Assembly: GCA_017561145.1 (NCBI GenBank)
Contig: JAFZDO010000002.1
Location: forward strand, 1-46,904
Source of the DNA: Clostridia bacterium
GTDB taxonomy: Bacteria > Bacillota > Clostridia > Oscillospirales > CAG-382
Direction of reading: 5' to 3'
Length of the DNA stretch: 46,904 bases
The position numbers and the translations under genes were made by a program. The notes under the pieces were generated by a model that was not told the DNA's origin, did not search any database, and was given only the letters and a program-made list of their open reading frames with translations. Numbering within the stretch: position 1 is the stretch's first letter; the number at the start of each line of letters is the position of its first letter. This document shows positions 26,783-34,527 of this stretch, in pieces.

Positions 26783-27694
26783 TTACTTATCCAAATAAGC
26801 GTTTGCCGCAAGTGCCGCGGTTGCGCCGTCTGCGATGGCTGTTGCGATCTGGCGAACACCCTTTGTGCGGCAGTCGCCTGCAACGAAAACGCCTTCTGTC
26901 GCGGTGAGGCATTTTTCGTCGGATACGATATAACCCCACTTGTCGCGCTCTGCAATGCCGTCTGCGATAGCGGTGTCGGGTGCAAGACCGATAGCAACGA
27001 AAACACCCTCGAAATCGAGCTTGGTTTCAAGTCCGTCGGAAACGCGTTTTGTCATAATGCCGCTGAGCTCGCCGTTTTCCGAAAGGAATTCGGTTACAAC
27101 GGTGCCGAAAATTGCATTGACGTTGGGCTTTGCCATAAGTGCTTCCGCAAGACGGCTTTCACCCGTGAAATTGTCGAGATTTTGAATAACGGTTACGCTT
27201 TCGCAAAGGTCGGAAAGAAGGATAGCCTCCTGAAGCGCCGAGTTGCCGCCGCCGATGACCGCAACCTTTTTGCCTGCGTGGAACGCGCCGTCGCAAACTG
27301 CGCAGAAGGAAATGCCGTTGCCGATAAGATCGGTTTCGCCCTTAACGCCAAGAAGTCTGTGCTTCGCGCCCGTTGCAATGATGATCGCCTTTGCCGAATG
27401 CTCGCCGCAATCGGTCTTAACGGTTTTTGTGCCGTCGGGGTTGACGCTTATCGAAACGACCTCTTCAAGCTCGACTTCTGCACCCTGTGCGAGTGCCTGC
27501 TCGACAAGACTGTCGGCAAGCTCGGTGCCCGAAACGGAGATGAAGCCGGGATAGTTTTCGATCTTCGGCGAGAAGGTCATCTGTCCGCCGAAGCTTGTTT
27601 TTTCAAGAATAAGAACGCTTTTGTTAGCGCGGAGCGCGTAGATAGCCGCAGTTAATCCGGCAGGTCCTGCGCCGATAATGATTATATCATGCAT
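26783..27694 (-). CDS. trxB: Thioredoxin reductase (NADPH/flavin type)
   Basis: 303 aa, a typical length. The FAD-binding GAGPAGLTA is at residues 8-16, the redox-active disulfide is CAVC (C131/C134) and the NADPH-binding GGGNSA follows at about 150. The C-terminal ATAIADGATAALAA closes the FAD domain. It moves electrons from NAD(P)H to a thioredoxin or glutaredoxin partner. It lies downstream of nrdD, whose product carries a fused CPNC glutaredoxin domain, so that domain is a plausible substrate (inference). GAGGTTAA precedes the ATG. A terminator-like hairpin lies between nrdD and trxB. Confidence 0.95.
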   Translation of the reverse strand: MHDIIIIGAGPAGLTAAIYALRANKSVLILEKTSFGGQMTFSPKIENYPGFISVSGTELADSLVEQALAQGAEVELEEVVSISVNPDGTKTVKTDCGEHSAKAIIIATGAKHRLLGVKGETDLIGNGISFCAVCDGAFHAGKKVAVIGGGNSALQEAILLSDLCESVTVIQNLDNFTGESRLAEALMAKPNVNAIFGTVVTEFLSENGELSGIMTKRVSDGLETKLDFEGVFVAIGLAPDTAIADGIAERDKWGYIVSDEKCLTATEGVFVAGDCRTKGVRQIATAIADGATAALAANAYLDK

Positions 27695-27712
27695 AAAATT
27701 AACCTCATTTAT

Positions 27713-27742
27713 AAACCCCCGAAAAATATTTTCCGGGGGTTT
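27713..27742 (-). terminator. Hairpin between nrdD and trxB (terminator or attenuator)
   Basis: Stem AAACCCCCG / CGGGGGTTT with an A/T-rich loop, followed on the minus strand by TTTATAAATG. It begins 20 nt past the nrdD stop and ends only 18 nt before the trxB start, leaving no room for a promoter after it, so some read-through is needed to express trxB. Confidence 0.75.
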
Positions 27743-27761
27743 ATTATTTTATTGTTTTGTT

Positions 27762-30104
27762 TTAGTTTCCGAGGTACTTTTTAATGTTGGAAACGTTAAC
27801 GATCTTTTCGTTGCCGACTACAAGAGTGGGAGCCTGCTTAAGACCAAGCTGCTTTGCGAGCTCGGGCTCGTCTTCAACGTAAACCTTGCGGTAGTTGATA
27901 TTAGCCTTGTCGAGGAGCGATGCCGCGATACGGCAGTTGGGGCAGGTCTTGGTTGCGAAAAGAATGGTTTCATCGATGCTTGCACAGCAATCGCAGGTTT
28001 CTTCCTTCTTTGCAACGTCAGCTTTTATATCGGTCTTGTTAAGAACGTCATAAACTATGCGGTCCTTATATTCCTGGCTCTTGCCGTCGTTCCAGTTCTG
28101 AACGGGGCGGTAGTAACCGGTGATACGGCTGTAAACCTCTGCGGTTTCACCGCATTCGGGGCAGGTGAAGTGCTCGCCTGCGATATAGCCGTGCGACTTA
28201 CATACCGAATAGGTGGGAGAGATGGAATAATAGGGAAGTCTGTGGTTTTCTGCGATCTTGCGAACGAGGTTAGCGGCAGATTTCCAATCGGGAAGCTTTT
28301 CGCCGAGGAATGCGTGGAATACGGTACCCGAGGTGTAAAGGGTCTGAAGCTCGTCCTGAATGGAAAGTGCTTCAAAGATATCGTCGGTGTAGCCAACGGG
28401 AAGGTTCGAAGAGTTGGTATAGTAGGGAGTGCCGTTTTCGTTAGCGGTAGCAATACCGGGGTAACGGCTTACGTCGTGCTTTGCAAGACGGTATGCGGTG
28501 GATTCTGCGGGAGTAGCCTCGAGGTTGTAAAGGTCGCCGTATTTTTCCTGATAGTCGGAAAGTCTTTCACGCATGTGGTTAAGAACGCGCTTGGAGAATT
28601 CCTGAGTTTCTACGCTGGTCATATCCTTGCGGATCCACTTTGCGTTAAGACCTGCTTCGTTCATACCGACAAGACCGAGAGTGGAGAAGTGGTTGTCGAA
28701 GGTGCCGAGGTAACGCTTGGTGTAGGGATAGAGACCCTCTTCCAAAAGCTTGGTGATGATGGTTCTCTTGATCTTGAGCGATCTTGCCGAGATGTCCATA
28801 AGGTGGTCAAGACGCTTCATGAAATCCTCTTCGTTTGCAGAGAGGTATGCAATACGGGGCATATTGATGGTAACAACGCCGACCGAACCGGTGCTTTCGC
28901 CGCTTCCGAAGAAGCCGCCCGACTTTTTGCGGAGCTCACGGAGGTCAAGACGGAGTCTGCAGCACATCGAACGAACGTCGCTGGGCTCCATATCGCTGTT
29001 GATGTAGTTGGAGAAGTAGGGAGTACCGTATTTGCTGGTCATTTCGAAAAGAAGCTTGTTGTTTTCGGTTTCGGACCAGTCGAAATCTGCGGTGATGGAG
29101 TAGGTGGGGATAGGATATTGGAAGCCGCGGCCGTTTGCATCGCCTTCGATCATGATTTCGATAAACGCCTTGTTTATCATATCCATTTCGGCTTTACAAT
29201 CCTTGTACTTGAAGTCCATTTCCTTGCCGCCGACGATACAGTTAAGCTCTGCGAGGTCGTTAGGAACGGTCCAGTCGAGCGTGATGTTCGAGAAGGGAGC
29301 CTGAGTACCCCAGCGAGAAGGAGTATTTACGCCGTAAATGAAGGATTCGATGCACTTCTTAACCTGATCGTAGGAAAGGTTATCAACCTTTACGAAGGGA
29401 GCAAGATAGGTATCGAAGGAGGAGAACGCCTGAGCGCCTGCCCATTCATTCTGCATGATACCCAAGAAGTTTACCATCTGGTTACAAAGAGTTGCAAGGT
29501 GGCTTGCGGGGGAAGAGGTGATCTTGCCGGGAACGCCGCCCAAGCCTTCCTGAATAAGCTGCTTAAGAGACCAACCTGCGCAGTAGCCGGTAAGCATCGA
29601 AAGGTCGTGGATGTGAATGTCTGCATTGCGGTGTGCGTTTGCGATTTCATCATCGTAAATTTCGGAAAGCCAATAGTTTGCGGTGATAGCGCCCGAGTTG
29701 GAAAGGATAAGACCGCCGACCGAGTAGGTAACGGTGGAGTTTTCCTTAACACGCCAGTCAACGTTCTTAACGTATTTGTCTACCAATGCCTTGTAGTCGA
29801 GCATGGTGGACTTCATGTTACGAAGCTTTTCTCTTTGGCGACGGTAAAGGATGTATGCCTTTGCTACGTCAGCGTAGCCTGCCTGTGCAAGCACGCTTTC
29901 GGCACTGTCCTGAATGTCTTCAACGGCGATAAGGCCGTCCTTGATCTTGCCTTCGAAATCCGAGGTAACTTTGAGTGCGAGGAAATCGATAACACTGGGA
30001 TGTGTGGGTCTTTCGCATGCTTCGAATGCTTTTTCGAGAGCAGCGGCGATCTTTTTGATGTCAAATTCGGCTGTTTTGCCGTTGCGTTTTACAACCTGAT
30101 ACAT
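27762..30104 (-). CDS. nrdD: Anaerobic (class III) ribonucleoside-triphosphate reductase with C-terminal glutaredoxin-like domain
   Basis: 780 aa. An N-terminal ATP-cone (about 1-95: VVKRNGKTAEFDIKKI) gives allosteric control. The glycyl-radical barrel follows, with the thiyl-site cysteines in RSMCCRLRLD, a metal site (C635, H638, C648, C651) and the radical glycine G663 in SRITGYYRPVQNW. Unusually, residues about 702-780 form a glutaredoxin/NrdH-like domain with CPNC (C721/C724) and the cis-Pro loop KQAPTLVVG. NrdD makes dNTPs without oxygen, using a glycyl radical installed by NrdG. The fused redoxin suggests a thiol reductant rather than formate, consistent with trxB downstream. A consensus promoter and NrdR-like boxes lie upstream. 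Confidence 0.97.
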   Translation of the reverse strand: MYQVVKRNGKTAEFDIKKIAAALEKAFEACERPTHPSVIDFLALKVTSDFEGKIKDGLIAVEDIQDSAESVLAQAGYADVAKAYILYRRQREKLRNMKSTMLDYKALVDKYVKNVDWRVKENSTVTYSVGGLILSNSGAITANYWLSEIYDDEIANAHRNADIHIHDLSMLTGYCAGWSLKQLIQEGLGGVPGKITSSPASHLATLCNQMVNFLGIMQNEWAGAQAFSSFDTYLAPFVKVDNLSYDQVKKCIESFIYGVNTPSRWGTQAPFSNITLDWTVPNDLAELNCIVGGKEMDFKYKDCKAEMDMINKAFIEIMIEGDANGRGFQYPIPTYSITADFDWSETENNKLLFEMTSKYGTPYFSNYINSDMEPSDVRSMCCRLRLDLRELRKKSGGFFGSGESTGSVGVVTINMPRIAYLSANEEDFMKRLDHLMDISARSLKIKRTIITKLLEEGLYPYTKRYLGTFDNHFSTLGLVGMNEAGLNAKWIRKDMTSVETQEFSKRVLNHMRERLSDYQEKYGDLYNLEATPAESTAYRLAKHDVSRYPGIATANENGTPYYTNSSNLPVGYTDDIFEALSIQDELQTLYTSGTVFHAFLGEKLPDWKSAANLVRKIAENHRLPYYSISPTYSVCKSHGYIAGEHFTCPECGETAEVYSRITGYYRPVQNWNDGKSQEYKDRIVYDVLNKTDIKADVAKKEETCDCCASIDETILFATKTCPNCRIAASLLDKANINYRKVYVEDEPELAKQLGLKQAPTLVVGNEKIVNVSNIKKYLGN

Positions 30105-30196
30105 GATCTGTTACCTTTCTATAGTTAAAAATTTTTATTTCTATATAAAACCTGCGTAATTTCACAGGATAGATTGCGCGTCGGTCGGCAAGATAG

Positions 30197-30225
30197 AGGA
30201 TAACATAATCTTGCGCTCTTGTCAA
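30197..30225 (-). promoter_or_regulatory. Sigma-A promoter of nrdD
   Basis: Minus strand: -35 TTGACA (30220-30225), 17-nt spacer, -10 TATCCT (30197-30202), giving a leader of about 85 nt before the nrdD ATG. Confidence 0.8.
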
Positions 30226-30232
30226 TAGAAAA

Positions 30233-30276
30233 ACACAAGATATTGTGGTTTTGTTAATTTGCACAATATCTTGTGT
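30233..30276 (-). promoter_or_regulatory. Paired NrdR boxes upstream of nrdD
   Basis: Two 16-bp sites, ACACAAGATATTGTGG (30233-30248) and its near-exact inverted copy (30261-30276), each match the NrdR box consensus (acaCwAtATaTwGtgt) at about 14 of 16 positions. They lie just upstream of the -35 element. NrdR is the nucleotide-sensing repressor of ribonucleotide reductase genes. The 12-bp gap is shorter than the usual 15-16 bp. Confidence 0.75.
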
Positions 30277-30324
30277 TCAATTTGGCTATTTTTTCAACGG
30301 GTATTTTGACGCGTTAAAACGGTA

Positions 30325-31014
30325 CTAAATTCCCCTTGCCGCGGCGTGTGGGACGTTTTTCCTTACTGCCGCAAGCAGTTTTTCGGTTTCTGACGCGTTA
30401 AAAGCTTCAAAACCGTTTTTTATCAAATCGCCCGAATCTATAAACTGCTGAATGAAATAACGCTTTGCGCCCGATATCCAAACGCCTATCTTTTCAAAGT
30501 CGGACACAATATGTAGTCCCTTAACGGCAGTCGTGCGGAATTCATAATCGATTCCCGAGCTCATAATAAGCTCAACGCTTTGCTTTGCGGGCGCGATATC
30601 GATACCGTCGATGCCGACTGCTTTTGCGTATCCCTCGGGCGAGGACTTGATATCCATTGCGATATAATCGACCAAGCCTCTGTCGATGACCTCTTTTAAC
30701 CGATCGGGGAAAAAGCCGTTTGTGTCAAGCTTAATTTTATATCCGAAGCTTTTAAGGAATTCTATAAATTCTATCGAATCCTTTTGCGCCAAGGGTTCAC
30801 CGCCCGTAAGGCAGACGCCGTCAAGGATCCCTTTGCGCTTTTGCAAAAATGCGCCGAGCTCCTCTTGGCTTATTATATTTTCGGGCTTGCGCACGACGAG
30901 TCCCGCGTTGTGGCAAAAGGGACAGCGCAGATTGCAGCCGTGTGCAAAGACAGTGCAGGCGACAAGTCCTGGGTAGTCAAGCAGGGTGGTTTTTTGAAGT
31001 CCTTCGATTATCAT
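30325..31014 (-). CDS. nrdG: Anaerobic ribonucleotide reductase activating protein (radical SAM)
   Basis: 229 aa from ATG 31014, which begins MIIEGLQKTTLLDYPG with AGAGG upstream; a longer in-frame reading (from 31197) adds ~60 residues unlike the family. The CNLRCPFC motif (CxxxCxxC) binds the 4Fe-4S cluster that cleaves SAM; GGEPL follows at about 80. It installs the glycyl radical on NrdD. It lies upstream of nrdD on the same strand but has its own promoter, and nrdD has a separate one. Confidence 0.95.
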   Translation of the reverse strand: MIIEGLQKTTLLDYPGLVACTVFAHGCNLRCPFCHNAGLVVRKPENIISQEELGAFLQKRKGILDGVCLTGGEPLAQKDSIEFIEFLKSFGYKIKLDTNGFFPDRLKEVIDRGLVDYIAMDIKSSPEGYAKAVGIDGIDIAPAKQSVELIMSSGIDYEFRTTAVKGLHIVSDFEKIGVWISGAKRYFIQQFIDSGDLIKNGFEAFNASETEKLLAAVRKNVPHAAARGI

Positions 31015-31047
31015 ATATAACCTCTGAAAATAGTGTAGGTCGTGTGT

Positions 31048-31076
31048 ATTATACAATATAAGGGTGAAAAATTCAA
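31048..31076 (-). promoter_or_regulatory. Sigma-A promoter of nrdG
   Basis: Minus strand: -35 TTGAAT (31071-31076), 17-nt spacer, -10 TATAAT (31048-31053). No NrdR-like box was seen near it. Confidence 0.65.
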
Positions 31077-31083
31077 TATCATC

Positions 31084-31112
31084 TTGAAAAGCGGATAAAA
31101 ATATTGTATTCT
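31084..31112 (+). promoter_or_regulatory. Sigma-A-like promoter for the small membrane protein gene
   Basis: -35 TTGAAA (31084-31089), 17-nt spacer, -10 TATTCT (31107-31112), 31 nt before the ATG at 31143. Adjacent to and divergent from the nrdG promoter. Confidence 0.55.
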
Positions 31113-31142
31113 TTTGTTGGGAAAACAAAACGGAGGTAAAGC

Positions 31143-31643
31143 ATGGATTACAGAGCAAAGAAAAAAATAAAGCGCATAGTGACGTCGTCGATTGCAATAG
31201 CGGCGATCGGCTTTGTTATCGCGGGGATCGTGTTGCTTTCCACAATTATATACCGCCGCACCGTCTGGAACGATTTTTTGATGGATTTTGCCGGTACTGT
31301 TTATGAAACGCAGGAGGTCCGTGTCGAAAGAGATGACGGCAGCGTAAGGTTAAGCGACCACAATAAACGCAGTCTTTACAAATTGCTTACCACCGACAGC
31401 TTCGGCTTTGACCTGTTTCGCCCGAGCGAAATAACCGAGAGTATATTCGTTTATTTCGATAACGGAAGCGAAATGGAAATTTGCGGCACCGAGGATGGCT
31501 TCGTTTGGGTCGAGCTGTATTGCCCAAACGGCGAGGATTACAAATTCATGTTAGGTCAGGGCGTCAGCTTTTCTCATATCAAAAATATAACCTCTGTAAA
31601 GGGCGGCGCGGTAGCCAACGAGCCGTGGGCAGATAAAGAATAA
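31143..31643 (+). CDS. Single-pass membrane protein of unknown function
   Basis: 166 aa with a basic N-terminus (DYRAKKKIKR), one membrane helix (about 14-36) and a ~125-residue extracytoplasmic domain rich in aromatic and acidic residues (FVYFDNGSEMEICGTEDGFVWVELY). No family recognised. CGGAGG lies upstream of the ATG. A bidirectional terminator follows. Neighbour context (D-Ala-D-Ala carboxypeptidase, convergent) gives no functional clue. Confidence 0.7.
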   Translation: MDYRAKKKIKRIVTSSIAIAAIGFVIAGIVLLSTIIYRRTVWNDFLMDFAGTVYETQEVRVERDDGSVRLSDHNKRSLYKLLTTDSFGFDLFRPSEITESIFVYFDNGSEMEICGTEDGFVWVELYCPNGEDYKFMLGQGVSFSHIKNITSVKGGAVANEPWADKE

Positions 31644-31647
31644 ATAT

Positions 31648-31675
31648 AAAAGGGCAGGAAGAAACCTGCCCTTTT
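31648..31675. terminator. Bidirectional intrinsic terminator
   Basis: Perfect stem AAAAGGGCAGG / CCTGCCCTTTT with a 6-nt loop between convergent genes. Confidence 0.88.
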
Positions 31676-31678
31676 ATT

Positions 31679-32872
31679 TTATTTAAGGAAGAGACATTTG
31701 AAAAATGCGCACAGAACCGAATAATAGGAAACCTCCTCGACTGCATTTGCCGTGTATATCGGCGCGCGCCCGATCTCGTTTCCGTTTCGGTAATATGCGA
31801 CGTATCCGACCTCTGTGCCCTCTAAAACGGGTGCTTGTAAGCTCTCGCTGACAAAGTGCTTTGCTTCGGTTTGGCTGCTTTTGCCCTTTTCGATAAGTAT
31901 ATTTATCGGCTCGGTTTTGATATTAACGCTTTTTTCGACTCCGCGCGTTACGCTTACAGGCTCGAGATTCGGCACCTCGGGCGTGAGGATCGAATAGTTT
32001 GCAAAGCCGTAATCGAGCATACCCTTTGCGGCGGCAAAGCGCTTGTCGCTCGTTTCTGCACCCAGAACGACCGCGATAAGGTGCATTCCGTCGCGCTTTG
32101 CGGTGCCCGAAAGACAATATTTCGCCTCGCCCGTAAAACCGGTCTTCATACCCGTTGCGCCCTTGTAAAATCGGATGAGCTTGTTTGTGTTTGCGAGCCC
32201 GAACTTGCCGTCGCGAATCGTGTCCATCCAGATCCCCGTGTATTTAAAAACAAGCTCGTGCTTCATCAGTTCGCGGGTGATGAGGGCGATATCATAGGCG
32301 CAGGAGTAATGGTTTTCGACGGGAAGACCGTTCGTGTTAACAAAATTGCTGTTTTCGCAACCGAGCTCGCGTGCGCGCTCGTTCATCGCAGAGATAAACG
32401 CCGCCTCGCTTCCGCAGATATGCTCGCCCAATGCAACCGTAGCGTCGTTCGCCGAAACAACGATGACCGATTTTAAAAGATCCTCAACGCTCATCGTTTC
32501 GCCCGCTTCCAAAAACACCTGCGAGCCGCCCATGCCTGCGGCGTATTCCGAAACGGTAACGCTGTCTTGGAGGCTTATTTTGCCCTCGTCTATCGCTTCA
32601 ACGACGAGCAAGGTGCTTATGACCTTTGTTACCGATGCGATGGGCAGATGCTCGAATTCATTTTCGGCGAAAAGCACCTTACCGGTCGAATATTCCATAA
32701 GCAAAAGCGCCCTTGCGTCGCCGTTGCTGACGTATTCCGCGCCCGTCGGCTCGAACCAATATTCGCCGATGTCGACGTCATAAGGATAAACGCCTGCCGT
32801 TTCGGTCGCGCTTGCGTTTTGCGAGGACAGGATCAGAAGAACGATAATGATCGCCAAAAACAGTTTTTTCAT
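31679..32872 (-). CDS. D-alanyl-D-alanine carboxypeptidase (peptidase S11, DacF/DacB-like)
   Basis: 397 aa from ATG 32872, where a signal peptide starts (MKKLFLAIIIVLLIL); an upstream in-frame start adds 23 non-signal residues. Catalytic motifs are all present: SxxK at S80-K83 (IASVTK), SxN at S140-N142 (VSANDA) and KTG at 243-245 (MKTGFTGEA). A C-terminal beta domain (about 300-375) and a hydrophobic tail (YYSVLCAFFKCLFL) suggest membrane association. It removes the terminal D-Ala from peptidoglycan stem peptides. In spore formers this family includes vegetative and spore-cortex members; which this is cannot be told. Confidence 0.92.
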   Translation of the reverse strand: MKKLFLAIIIVLLILSSQNASATETAGVYPYDVDIGEYWFEPTGAEYVSNGDARALLLMEYSTGKVLFAENEFEHLPIASVTKVISTLLVVEAIDEGKISLQDSVTVSEYAAGMGGSQVFLEAGETMSVEDLLKSVIVVSANDATVALGEHICGSEAAFISAMNERARELGCENSNFVNTNGLPVENHYSCAYDIALITRELMKHELVFKYTGIWMDTIRDGKFGLANTNKLIRFYKGATGMKTGFTGEAKYCLSGTAKRDGMHLIAVVLGAETSDKRFAAAKGMLDYGFANYSILTPEVPNLEPVSVTRGVEKSVNIKTEPINILIEKGKSSQTEAKHFVSESLQAPVLEGTEVGYVAYYRNGNEIGRAPIYTANAVEEVSYYSVLCAFFKCLFLK

Positions 32873-32990
32873 AAAAAAGTATCTCACTTTCGGTTTGTTC
32901 GGTAAATTATATTCGAAAAAAATTAAACATATTACCGACAAAAGCGAGAAGAAAAACGAAAATTTTAGCGAAAAAAGTTTGAAAATTCTA

Positions 32991-33019
32991 TTGTAATTCA
33001 GACGACGAACTGATATAAT
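32991..33019 (+). promoter_or_regulatory. Sigma-A promoter for guaA
   Basis: -35 TTGTAA (32991-32996), 17-nt spacer, -10 TATAAT (33014-33019), about 48 nt before the ATG. The leader is too short for a purine riboswitch. Confidence 0.65.
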
Positions 33020-33066
33020 ATTTCATCATAATTTTAGTTTTTTCGAAAAACTGGAGGATAAAATCA

Positions 33067-34068
33067 ATGCAAAACAACCTTCGCCCCGAATCTATGGCTC
33101 GTATCACAAATTTTGAACTTGCCAACGCCTTTATCGACGAGCAGATCGCCGAAATCCGCGCGCAGGTTGGAGATAAAAAGGTGCTTTTGGCGCTTTCCGG
33201 CGGTGTTGACTCGTCGGTAGTTGCCGCTCTTTTGGTAAAAGCCATCGGCAAGCAGCTCGTTTGCGTTCACGTTAACCACGGCCTTATGCGTAAGGATGAA
33301 TCCGAAAACGTTATTAAGGTATTTAAGGATGAGCTCGATGCAAACCTTATCTACGTCGATGCAACCGACCGCTTCCTCGATCTTTTGAACGGCGTTTCCG
33401 ACCCCGAAAGCAAAAGAAAGATCATCGGTGCTGAATTTATCAACGTCTTTGCCGACGAAGCAAGAAAGCTCGAAGGCATTTCCTATCTCGCACAGGGCAC
33501 CATCTATCCCGATATCCTCGAAAGCATTAAGCAGGCTGAAGGCAAAAAGGCGGTTAAGTCGCACCACAACGTCGGCGGCTTGCCCGAAGACCTTAATTTC
33601 GAGCTTGTTGAACCTATCAAGCTGCTCTTTAAGGACGAGGTTCGCGTTGTCGGCGAAGCACTCGGCCTTCCCCACGCAATGGTTTACCGTCAACCGTTCC
33701 CCGGCCCCGGACTCGGCGTTCGTTGCCTCGGCGCAATTACTCGCGACCGCTTGAACGCGTTGCGTGAAGCAGATGCTATCCTCCGCGAAGAATTCGATAT
33801 CAACGGCCTTGCCGAAAAGGTATGGCAATATTTCGTAGTTATTCCCGATATCAAATCGGTCGGCGTTAAGGACGACAGCCGCTATGAGGGTTGGCCCGCG
33901 ATCATCCGCGCCGTCAATACCGTCGACGCTATGACCGCCACCATCGAAGAAATTCCCTATGCAGTGCTCCATAAGATCACTTCGCGTATCACCAACGAGG
34001 TAGAAGGCATCAACCGCGTCCTCTACGACCTCACCCCCAAGCCCTCGGGCACTATTGAGTGGGAATAA
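33067..34068 (+). CDS. guaA: GMP synthase, ATP-pyrophosphatase subunit only (no amidotransferase domain)
   Basis: 333 aa. The PP-loop SGGVDSS (44-50) and the dimerisation domain with HHNVGGLP, PFPGPGLGVRCLG and the C-terminal KPSGTIEWE are complete, but the ~190-residue glutamine amidotransferase domain of usual bacterial GuaA is absent. The gene starts with its own GGAGG and promoter, so it is not a truncated reading. It converts XMP to GMP with ATP and ammonia; a separate glutaminase subunit (GuaAa-like) would be needed for glutamine use and is not in the window. The last 12 bases (34057-34068) recur at 34497-34508. Confidence 0.93.
   Translation: MQNNLRPESMARITNFELANAFIDEQIAEIRAQVGDKKVLLALSGGVDSSVVAALLVKAIGKQLVCVHVNHGLMRKDESENVIKVFKDELDANLIYVDATDRFLDLLNGVSDPESKRKIIGAEFINVFADEARKLEGISYLAQGTIYPDILESIKQAEGKKAVKSHHNVGGLPEDLNFELVEPIKLLFKDEVRVVGEALGLPHAMVYRQPFPGPGLGVRCLGAITRDRLNALREADAILREEFDINGLAEKVWQYFVVIPDIKSVGVKDDSRYEGWPAIIRAVNTVDAMTATIEEIPYAVLHKITSRITNEVEGINRVLYDLTPKPSGTIEWE
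34057..34068 (+). repeat. Putative att core, left copy (guaA stop region)
   Basis: GAGTGGGAATAA encodes the last three residues and stop codon of GuaA. An identical copy is at 34497-34508. The 3' end of guaA is a known integration site for tyrosine-recombinase islands. Confidence 0.65.
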
Positions 34069-34140
34069 AGGTCAAAATTCTCTCAGTTCTTTGAGAGATA
34101 GACAATAATCATAAAACCATGTTTTGAAAGGTAACTATAT

Positions 34141-34344
34141 ATGAAAGATGTCAAAGTTTTACGTTATTATAGTCAAACCGCAGGTGCAGATATTTCTTTT
34201 GTTAAAAAAGTTGGTAGTTGGGGTTCCCTTCAGGAAAACAAGGCGATAGAGGAGTTTCTTTTACCCTACATAAATGAGGGGTACAGAATTGTACAATTCA
34301 ATGGTAATTTAAATGATTGTATAATAATTTTGCAGAAGGATTAA
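34141..34344 (+). CDS. Small protein, weakly DUF4177-like, inside the guaA island remnant
   Basis: 67 aa with GAAAGG 8-12 nt upstream of the ATG. The second half (IEEFLLPYINEGYRIVQFNG...CIIILQKD) has the LNxxGxEGWxlV...IL+R-like pattern of DUF4177 proteins, small beta-alpha-beta proteins common on plasmids and phages. No catalytic residues are evident. Base composition is more A/T-rich than guaA. Could be cargo of the integrated element or a spurious ORF; the good ribosome site favours real. Confidence 0.5.
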   Translation: MKDVKVLRYYSQTAGADISFVKKVGSWGSLQENKAIEEFLLPYINEGYRIVQFNGNLNDCIIILQKD

Positions 34345-34496
34345 TTGTCTAAAGCACATAGCTCTTTGAATCACTGATACCATTTTGATACCGTTTTTTT
34401 CGTAGACACCATAGATAAAGCGAAAAATATCGGTTAAATAACCCGAAAAACCGCGCGAAAAGACCTAATTTCACTCAATATAACGCTAATTTAAGC

Positions 34497-34508
34497 GAGT
34501 GGGAATAA
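34497..34508 (+). repeat. Putative att core, right copy
   Basis: Exact copy of the guaA stop-codon sequence GAGTGGGAATAA, 440 bp downstream of the original; flanking bases differ on both sides. Confidence 0.65.
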
Positions 34509-34527
34509 TACAAATTGGCTAACAAGT

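Larger units (their letters stand above)
34057..34508. mobile_element. Probable remnant of a guaA-integrated genomic island
   Basis: About 440 bp bounded by perfect 12-bp direct repeats of the guaA 3' end. It holds one short ORF (34141-34344) and A/T-rich non-coding sequence, but no integrase. A terminator-like hairpin (34528-34561) lies just past the right repeat, where the native guaA terminator would be before insertion. Interpreted as a decayed or miniature element; inference from repeats and layout. Confidence 0.55.

Noticed and set aside
27678..30128. 816-codon open frame on the plus strand opposite nrdD
   Set aside because: Same antisense artefact; nrdD on the minus strand is unambiguous with catalytic motifs, promoter and NrdR boxes.
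33020..33066. Purine riboswitch upstream of guaA
   Set aside because: The leader after the predicted promoter is only about 40 nt with one small A/T hairpin, too short for the aptamer.
34079..34098. Hairpin CTCTCA/TGAGAG after guaA as its terminator
   Set aside because: Short stem and no T-tract; the better guaA-type terminator lies beyond the right repeat (34528-34561).
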